DNA of 64,000 nucleotides, from the NCBI RefSeq assembly GCF_000787855.1, contig NZ_BBPQ01000013.1, positions 1 to 64,000 of the forward strand, written 5' to 3'. Position 1 is the stretch's first letter. Every line of letters starts with the position of its first letter. Shown here in pieces: positions 58,769 to 64,000 of the stretch. Source of the stretch: Streptacidiphilus anmyonensis (GTDB lineage: Bacteria; Actinomycetota; Actinomycetes; Streptomycetales; Streptomycetaceae). A program made the translations under genes and the position numbers. A model generated the notes under the pieces. The model made no database searches. It was not told where the DNA came from and worked only from the letters and a program-made list of their open reading frames with translations.

Positions 58769-59707
58769 ATGATGGATCTGGGACGACTCCGGGCGCTTCA
58801 TGCCGTCGCCGTGCACGGCTCGGTGGGTCGCGCGGCCGCGGCCTTGGGTTACACCCCGTCGGCCGTCTCCCAGCAGATCAGCAAGCTGGAGCGGGAGACG
58901 CGGACCCCGCTGCTGGAGAAGCGCGGCCGTGGCGTCGTGCTGACCGACGCCGCGCAACAACTCGTGCAGACCGCGGGCACCGTGCTCGCGCTCGTGGAGC
59001 AGGCCGAGGTGGAATTGGAGGCACGCCGGGGGCAGGTGACCGGGCGGCTCTTCCTCGCAGCCTTCGCCACCGCGGCCCGCGGCCTGCTGCCGGCGGTGCT
59101 GGCCGATCTGACCGCCCGTTACCCGGAGCTGGATCTGCGGATCCTGGAGAGCGACCCCTACCTCATGGCGGATCTGGTCGCCCGAGGCGAGATCGACCTC
59201 GCGGTGGTCCAGGACTGGCCCAACACACCCCTCGCCACGCCCGAGGGCGTGGCCCGTCGGCACCTCGGCCTGGACGTCGTCGACGCCGTCCTGCCCACCG
59301 GCCATCCGCTCGCCGCGCGGGAGGTGCTGAGCGTGGGCGACCTCCTCGGGCAGACCTGGGTGAACACCCCGGCCGGAACGATCTGCCACGACTGGCTCAT
59401 CCGCACCCTGCGGGAGGCCGGAGAGGAACCGGACACACGTTTCCAGGCCACCGAGTTCGACACGCAGATCGCGCTGATCGCGGCCGGGCTCTGTCTCGGC
59501 CTGGTGCCGCGCCTGGGCCGCGCGCCCCTGCCTGAGGGGGTCGTCGCCAGGCCGATCGTGCCGGAGCCGACCCGTCGCGTCTCCGTGCTGTGGCGGGAGC
59601 ACGCCTCACGCCGTCCGGCGATCATCGCGGCGCTGGAGGCGCTGCGCCGTCACTGGCCGCAGCGCACGGCGGCTCCGGAGCCGACGCTGATCGCACAGCG
59701 CGGTTGA
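58769..59707 (+). CDS. LysR family transcriptional regulator
   Basis: A 312-residue regulator: HTH MDLGRLRALHAVAVHGSVGR, AAALGYTPSAVSQQISKLE and GVVLTDAAQQL, then the periplasmic-binding-like effector domain (GRLFLAAFATAARGLLPAVL, ARGEIDLAVVQDWP, ALIAAGLCLGLVPRL). LysR genes of this type usually control a divergent transporter. Here the nearest candidate is the EamA transporter, but a protease gene lies between. ATG 58769 or 58772. Confidence 0.92.
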   Translation: MMDLGRLRALHAVAVHGSVGRAAAALGYTPSAVSQQISKLERETRTPLLEKRGRGVVLTDAAQQLVQTAGTVLALVEQAEVELEARRGQVTGRLFLAAFATAARGLLPAVLADLTARYPELDLRILESDPYLMADLVARGEIDLAVVQDWPNTPLATPEGVARRHLGLDVVDAVLPTGHPLAAREVLSVGDLLGQTWVNTPAGTICHDWLIRTLREAGEEPDTRFQATEFDTQIALIAAGLCLGLVPRLGRAPLPEGVVARPIVPEPTRRVSVLWREHASRRPAIIAALEALRRHWPQRTAAPEPTLIAQRG

Positions 59708-59738
59708 CCGCAGCGTGCGGCCGTCCGGCCGCAGGCGG

Positions 59739-60647
59739 TCAACTGTTGGCGAGGCCGATGACCAGCCACATGAAGCCCGCGCCCGCCACCGTGCACAGCA
59801 GTGTCGAACGCGACGGGTGCGGGCTGTGCGCCTCCGGGAGGATGTCCGAGGTCGCCAGGTACATCAGAAAGCCCCCGAAGAAGCCCAGGTAGAGTCCGAC
59901 GACATGCTCGGGGATGGTGAAGGCGAGGGTGATCGCCGCGCCGGCGACCGGGGCGATCGCGTCCAGGGCCAGCAGGGTGACCGCCCGGCGCAGATCGTTG
60001 CCGTAGAGGCGGGTGATCGTGAAGGTGTTGTAGCCGTCCGCGAAGTCGTGGGCCAGCACCGCGACGGCCACCACCGCGCCGAAGCTGTTCCCGACCTGGA
60101 ACGCCGCGCCGATCGCGAAGCCGTCCATCAGGCTGTGCACGCAGAGCCCGGCCGCGGCCGCGAGGCCGAGCTTCTCGCTCCTGCCGTTGGGACCGCCCGC
60201 AGCTGCCATCACTCCGTGCGCGTGAGCGGGCGCCCGACCGCCTCCCTGGCCGCTGTTCGGATCCTGGCTCTGCTCTTGGCCGACCCCTGGGCCGGACGGG
60301 GAGCGGCTGTCCGAGGAAGGGTCGTGCGAGGAGGCGTGGACATGCGGCAGGCCGGCGTGCTCGTGGGCCGCGTACTCCTCCTCGTGCGCCCGGTGGATCG
60401 CCACCGAGCGCTCGGCTATGTGCAGCACCAGGAAGCCGAGGACGAACATCAGCAGCGCTTCCGGCACGCCCCACAGGTGCTGGCCCGCGGCCTCGACCGC
60501 CTCGGGCAGCAGGTCGAAGGAGACGACTCCGAGCATCAGACCAGCGGCCAGTCCGAGGAGCAGATGCCTGCGGTCGCCGACCCTGCCGGCGACGAGCCCG
60601 CCGAGGAGGGTCATCACGAAGGCCCCTGCGGCCACCAGTACCGGCAT
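59739..60647 (-). CDS. ZIP family metal transporter
   Basis: A 302-residue membrane protein with eight helices. Helix IV has CVHSLMDGFAIGAAF and helix V AVLAHDFADGYNTFTI, the metal-binding HxxxDG / HxxxDG pair of ZIP transporters. Between helices III and IV is a long loop with HEHAGLPHVHASSHD and AHAHG, a histidine-rich metal sensor or store. It probably imports zinc or another divalent ion. ATG 60647 with GGGAGGG upstream. Confidence 0.9.
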   Translation of the reverse strand: MPVLVAAGAFVMTLLGGLVAGRVGDRRHLLLGLAAGLMLGVVSFDLLPEAVEAAGQHLWGVPEALLMFVLGFLVLHIAERSVAIHRAHEEEYAAHEHAGLPHVHASSHDPSSDSRSPSGPGVGQEQSQDPNSGQGGGRAPAHAHGVMAAAGGPNGRSEKLGLAAAAGLCVHSLMDGFAIGAAFQVGNSFGAVVAVAVLAHDFADGYNTFTITRLYGNDLRRAVTLLALDAIAPVAGAAITLAFTIPEHVVGLYLGFFGGFLMYLATSDILPEAHSPHPSRSTLLCTVAGAGFMWLVIGLANS

Positions 60648-60897
60648 CGGCCCTCCCGAGTCCGGGGACGGGACGGGGACGGGACGACGTGCGAGGGCGG
60701 CGGCGCCCTGCCCAGTCGCCGCCGCCCTCCATGCGGGCCCACCCTCGGCGCCCTCGGCACCATCCTCACTGACGGCCCGTCCACCCGCGCGCCGACTGCT
60801 CCGCACGGGCGACCGGCGGCAACGCCGCCGAGCCGTGGGTCACATCTCTCGTGCCCCGGCCCCCGTCCCTCAGCCGCCGTCCCTCAGCCCTCGTCCC

Positions 60898-61341
60898 TCA
60901 GCCCTCGTCGGCCTCGGAGTACACCTGCCACAGCGAGGGCGCGCCCTGCGTGGCCCAGTCGCGGCCGACCGCCGCCACGTCGAGCTCACGTCCGCTCGCC
61001 AGCCGGACGAACGGACGGCCGTCGCGCAGCAGCTGCCAGCTCGCCCCGGCGACGGACGCGACGATCACCGACCCGAGGTAGAGCCCGGCGTCGTGCCCCA
61101 GCTCTGCCGCCTCCTGCGGATCGTCACGCCAGCGCGGCGGCAGTTGGTCCAACGCGGAGAGCGAGTCGGGGGCGTCGTCCAACTCCAACCCCATGTCGGC
61201 GGCGCGGCCGCGCAACAACGCGCACTCGCCGAGCAGCTCCGCGAGGGTCTCGGGGTCCCCCACTCCCCCGGGATAGCGCTCGGCCCGCGCCTCCGCGTCA
61301 TCCCTGCGCGACCGCCAGCGATCCATGAAGGGGAAGCTCAT
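60898..61341 (-). CDS. DUF6278-like conserved hypothetical protein
   Basis: A 147-residue soluble protein: ETLAELLGECALLRGRAADMGLELDD, LDQLPPRWRDDPQEAAELGHDAGLYLGSVIV, FVRLASGRELDVAAVGRDWA. This closely follows a streptomycete family named DUF6278 by memory; function unknown. ATG 61341 with GGAGG almost adjacent; the next Met (residue 6) is a possible alternative. Confidence 0.75.
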   Translation of the reverse strand: MSFPFMDRWRSRRDDAEARAERYPGGVGDPETLAELLGECALLRGRAADMGLELDDAPDSLSALDQLPPRWRDDPQEAAELGHDAGLYLGSVIVASVAGASWQLLRDGRPFVRLASGRELDVAAVGRDWATQGAPSLWQVYSEADEG

Positions 61342-61505
61342 GCCTCCAGGGTGACACCGCCGACCCGCCGGGCCCTTGAAGGGCACGGGCAAGTTGCCGC
61401 ACGAGACTCGTGGCGACGGGTGCTGCGTCCCTGCCGCCGCGAGGCGGAACGCGGCGGGGCGGGACGCGGCGGGGGGAAACGGCGAGCCAAAGGAGGCGGG
61501 AACGC

Positions 61506-62945
61506 TCAGCCGCCGAGTTCCGCGCCGAGGTGCTCGCGGATCAACGCCCGGAGCTCGCCGCCGTCGATGAGCCGCAGGCCCGCGTGTTCCGCCGCGGCCA
61601 GGACCGCCTGCGGGTGGAAGCTGCCGGTCGTGGCCCAGATGCCCGCCTCCGCCTGCTCCTCCTCCATCACCTCGGCGACATTGCGGACCGCCTCCTCGCC
61701 GACCACCGCCGGGCGGCGGGCCAGGCAGACGATGTGCGGGTGGTCGGCGAAGCCCGCGCCGTCGCCGTGGGCTATCGCGAGCAGGCCGTCGCGGCCGACG
61801 AGGCGGGCATCCCAGTCGGGCAGGCCCATCGCGGCGAACAGCTCCGACGCGAGGCCCGCGAACTCGCCTGGGGAAAGCTCCTCCGGCAGGGGCGCGGTCC
61901 GGCTGCTGACACCGAAGGGCACGACGGGCGCGGGGGCGTAGGGGTCGGCGGTGATCCGGCAGGGCAGTTCCCGCAGCCGGGCCGTCGCGTCGGCGTGCTC
62001 CGTGGGCAGCAGCGTCCGCGCGTACAGATCCGTGCGGCGTGCGTCCACGCTGAGCAGGGTCGTCTCACCGGCCTCGGCGGTGACGACCCGTCCGTTCAGC
62101 ACGACGCCGTCCAGATGCGACTCGGTGTCGGCCGCGACCACCGCGTCCAGCGCGCGCAGGGCCAGGCGCGCGACCAGAAGCAGGTACCGCTCCACGCATT
62201 CCTCTCGCGGACGCGGCACCGGCTCGATGCCACCCTCGGCGTCGTCCGGCGACAGGCGGAAGGCCAGCGCGGGCGGAACGACGCCGACACCGGGCAGGAC
62301 CAGGTCGATCACCGCGGTCCGGGTCAGCGGGCGGTAGCCGACGCGGGCGGGGACCTCCAGGCCGGGGAGGCGTCCTGCGGCGGCCAGGGCACGCTCCATC
62401 ACGGACTCGACGGCGACCGGTTCGCCGTCCTCGTAGGCGTGCCGGTACTCGACCAGCCGCTCGTTGTAGGCGCGCACCGCGTCGGCCCGCTCGCGCTCCT
62501 CGCGCTCGTAGGCGAGCCGGACCTCCTCCGCGCGGTCGCGCAGCGTCCGCTCCTGCTCACGGTACTCACGCAGCGCGCGCTGGTGGGCCAACCGGGCGGA
62601 GGCGAGCTTCTGCTGGTAGGAGGCGTCGAGCAGCGGCTGCCCGGCGCGGCCGGCCGGGAGCTGGCCCTGGTCGGGCTCGAAGTCGGCCCAGCGCGGCGGC
62701 TCGGAGACGGCGGTCGGCGGCAGCGGCCGCGGCGTGTACTCGCGGCGCAGCGCCTCGAAGTCGACCGCGGGCGAGGGATCGGCCGCCAGATCCAGCAGTT
62801 CGTCGAGACGCTGCTCGGCGGCCTGCGCCACCTCGGTGTACTGCTGGGCCAGCACCGCCCGCCGACGCCCCGTCACTTCGCCGTCCCCTCCACCGCGCCG
62901 CCCACGCCACAAGGGACCAAGCATCTCATCGGCAAGTCTGTCCAT
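61506..62945 (-). CDS. Coiled-coil protein with Mrr-like nuclease domain
   Basis: A 479-residue protein. Residues about 100-175 form a charged coiled coil (RALREYREQERTLRDRAEEV, EREERERADAVRAYNERLVE). The C-terminal 120 residues follow the Mrr restriction-nuclease fold (MGLPDWDARLVGRDGLLAIA, HIVCLARRPAVVGEEAVRNV, GIWATTGSFHPQAVLAAAEH, LIDGGELRALIREHL). The catalytic D-(Q/E)xK set is not intact: the strand expected to read QxK reads CLARR. It may therefore be an inactive or altered nuclease. The chosen ATG 62945 has GGGGA just upstream. No methyltransferase is nearby. Confidence 0.75.
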   Translation of the reverse strand: MDRLADEMLGPLWRGRRGGGDGEVTGRRRAVLAQQYTEVAQAAEQRLDELLDLAADPSPAVDFEALRREYTPRPLPPTAVSEPPRWADFEPDQGQLPAGRAGQPLLDASYQQKLASARLAHQRALREYREQERTLRDRAEEVRLAYEREERERADAVRAYNERLVEYRHAYEDGEPVAVESVMERALAAAGRLPGLEVPARVGYRPLTRTAVIDLVLPGVGVVPPALAFRLSPDDAEGGIEPVPRPREECVERYLLLVARLALRALDAVVAADTESHLDGVVLNGRVVTAEAGETTLLSVDARRTDLYARTLLPTEHADATARLRELPCRITADPYAPAPVVPFGVSSRTAPLPEELSPGEFAGLASELFAAMGLPDWDARLVGRDGLLAIAHGDGAGFADHPHIVCLARRPAVVGEEAVRNVAEVMEEEQAEAGIWATTGSFHPQAVLAAAEHAGLRLIDGGELRALIREHLGAELGG

Positions 62946-63003
62946 GTCCCCGATATGCCACACCGCGCGGGCCCACGGGCCGTCAGCGGTGATCCTCCCA
63001 CGG

Positions 63004-63603
63004 TCACTCGTCGGGGCTGTACATCGCCAGCATCAGGTGCACGGGCACTCCGTCCGGGTCCTCGGGCTCGGCGTTGAGCTCGTCGATGAGCTGCCGCAAG
63101 CGCATCCGGTAGGCCTCCGCGCGGTCGGCCGCCAGCCGGAAGTCGGCGATCATCACCATGGGCCGACGCCGCTCGTCCGCGTCGTCCAGGCGGACGCGCC
63201 CGGAGCGCAGCGCATCCGCCAACTCCCGCTCGAAAGAGGTCAGCGCCGAGTTGACGAGCCCGAGCGCCGCATCACGCTCCTCGCTCTCACCGGCCGCCGA
63301 GGAGGCGAGGAACCCCCGACTCAGCTCGATCCGGCGCTGCGCGGCGGCGTAGCGCTGTTCCACGATCCCGGAGACCAGTCGCGTCTCGGCGACGAGGATC
63401 AGCCCGGTCTCCTCCAGGTGCTTGAGGTGGCGGTACAGCTTGGTCTGCGGCTCCCCCAGCTCACGGGCGAGCTCCTTGGCCGTCCAGGAGCGGTCGGCGG
63501 GGGCCCCGCTCATCGCCTGGAGGATGCTGAGCCGGAGTGGGTCGGAGAGCGCCTTCAGCGTCTCCACGTCCTCCACGATGCGCACGTCCCGAACGTCGTC
63601 CAT
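63004..63603 (-). CDS. ArsR/HTH-type winged-helix regulator
   Basis: A 199-residue regulator with an N-terminal winged helix: LKALSDPLRLSILQAMSG, WTAKELARELGEPQTKLYRHLKHLEETGLI and the wing LVSGIVEQRYAAA. The C-terminal half is helical, about 100 residues, probably for dimerisation and ligand binding. Such regulators are typically divergent from an MFS exporter, which is exactly the case here. ATG 63603 with GGAGG next to it. A strong inverted repeat in the 107-base gap is the likely operator. Confidence 0.88.
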   Translation of the reverse strand: MDDVRDVRIVEDVETLKALSDPLRLSILQAMSGAPADRSWTAKELARELGEPQTKLYRHLKHLEETGLILVAETRLVSGIVEQRYAAAQRRIELSRGFLASSAAGESEERDAALGLVNSALTSFERELADALRSGRVRLDDADERRRPMVMIADFRLAADRAEAYRMRLRQLIDELNAEPEDPDGVPVHLMLAMYSPDE

Positions 63604-63651
63604 GCCTCCATCTTGCCAGGCGCTCACCCATGCGCCATCATTCACGTCATA

Positions 63652-63681
63652 GTGAACGTCAACGAGTTGGCGAACGTTCAC
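63652..63681. promoter_or_regulatory. Operator between ArsR-type regulator and MFS gene
   Basis: GTGAACG (63652-63658) and CGTTCAC (63675-63681) are perfect inverted arms 16 bases apart, and another TTCACG lies just left at 63641-63646. The repeated TTCACG/CGTGAA half-sites fit cooperative binding of the divergent regulator. Confidence 0.65.
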
Positions 63682-63710
63682 GGCAGTCGACGGATCGGGG
63701 AGGGCCTGTC

Positions 63711-64000
63711 ATGACCGCAAGCACCATGGACAGCAACAACGGGCGGGAGGCCGGAGGGTCGGCGCCCCAGCCGGCGTCCCAACCGACATCCCAGCGGACC
63801 ACCCGGACGACGACGGCTCCGCCGCCTCCGCTGCGCCGCAACTGGCGATTCCAGCTGCTGTGGATCGGTTCCGCCTCCGCACTCACCGGGGTCACCGCCG
63901 CGGACGTCGCCTACCCCCTGGTCATCCTGGCGCTCACCGGTTCTCCCGCCTGGGCCGGACTCTTCGGCGTGATCCAGGCCGCCGCCACGGTGCTGTGCGG
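63711..64000 (+). CDS. MFS transporter, 5' part (cut by window end)
   Basis: The first 96 residues are in the window. A disordered Ser/Thr/Pro-rich N-terminus of about 42 residues is followed by LRRNWRFQLLWIGSASALTG and DVAYPLVILALTGSPAWAGL, the first two helices of an MFS exporter of the enterobactin/macrolide exporter-like group. GGGGAGGG precedes the ATG. Its divergent ArsR-type regulator probably represses it until a drug-like ligand appears. Confidence 0.8.
   Translation, partial: MTASTMDSNNGREAGGSAPQPASQPTSQRTTRTTTAPPPPLRRNWRFQLLWIGSASALTGVTAADVAYPLVILALTGSPAWAGLFGVIQAAATVLC

Overview
The window is high-GC actinobacterial DNA that looks like a chromosome of the Streptomyces/Kitasatospora/Streptacidiphilus group. 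The reasons are codon-biased GC-rich genes with many GTG starts, DnaA boxes of the exact TTGTCCACA form, an egtABCD ergothioneine locus, a Pls/PosA-type non-ribosomal peptide synthetase, an actinobacterial DnaN paralogue beside a PolA-like polymerase, and a pSAM2-like integrative element. The genus cannot be fixed from the sequence alone.

Left end (1 to about 7.9 kb): the right-hand part of an actinomycete integrative and conjugative element (AICE). It has a KorSA-like GntR repressor facing a tightly overlapped operon (unknown regulator-like protein, TTA-containing small protein, FtsK/TraSA-type DNA pump, SpdA-like membrane protein, RepSA-type replication initiator, small acidic protein). It ends in a convergent large serine integrase. 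The integrase lies directly against the 5' part of a radical SAM gene (STM4012 family), so the element seems to have integrated into that gene. Its left boundary was not found and probably lies before base 1. A small membrane protein and a PRC-barrel protein lie left of the repressor.

7.9-26.1 kb: chromosomal genes. These are the radical SAM pair STM4012/STM4011, a Pr6Pr-like membrane protein, and the ergothioneine operon egtA-egtB-egtC-egtD, in which egtC and egtD form one open reading frame. Then come tRNA-Arg(UCU), a second SSB behind two DnaA boxes, the ABC-F factor EttA, a thioesterase, a sliding-clamp paralogue next to a family A polymerase, a quinone oxidoreductase behind two tandem operators, and a GNAT enzyme.

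26.2-45.4 kb: the large RNA helicase HrpA, the Pls/PosA-like synthetase followed by an M1 metallopeptidase, a MarR/aldo-keto reductase divergent pair, membrane proteins, a secreted phosphodiesterase/phosphatase-family enzyme with a long structured leader, a SpoIIE-type phosphatase, a PrsW protease, a small secreted protein and an SGNH hydrolase.

45.4-64 kb: a CsoR-box copper module (CopZ, CopA), a 0.4-kb minisatellite-like tract, an SDR, citrate synthase, a RecD2-like helicase with its own DnaA box, a VOC protein, glutathione peroxidase, and an iron-box DUF2218 gene divergent from a histidine-tailed MarR regulator. Next are an EamA transporter whose 3' end overlaps that regulator, a secreted trypsin-like protease carrying a perfect 34-bp palindrome, a LysR regulator, a ZIP transporter, an Mrr-like protein, an ArsR-type regulator and the start of an MFS transporter cut by the window end.

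The most interesting points are the element junction in the radical SAM gene, the EgtC-EgtD fusion, the Pls-like synthetase with its peptidase partner, the DnaA boxes in front of both ssb and recD2, and several precise inverted or tandem repeats in control regions.
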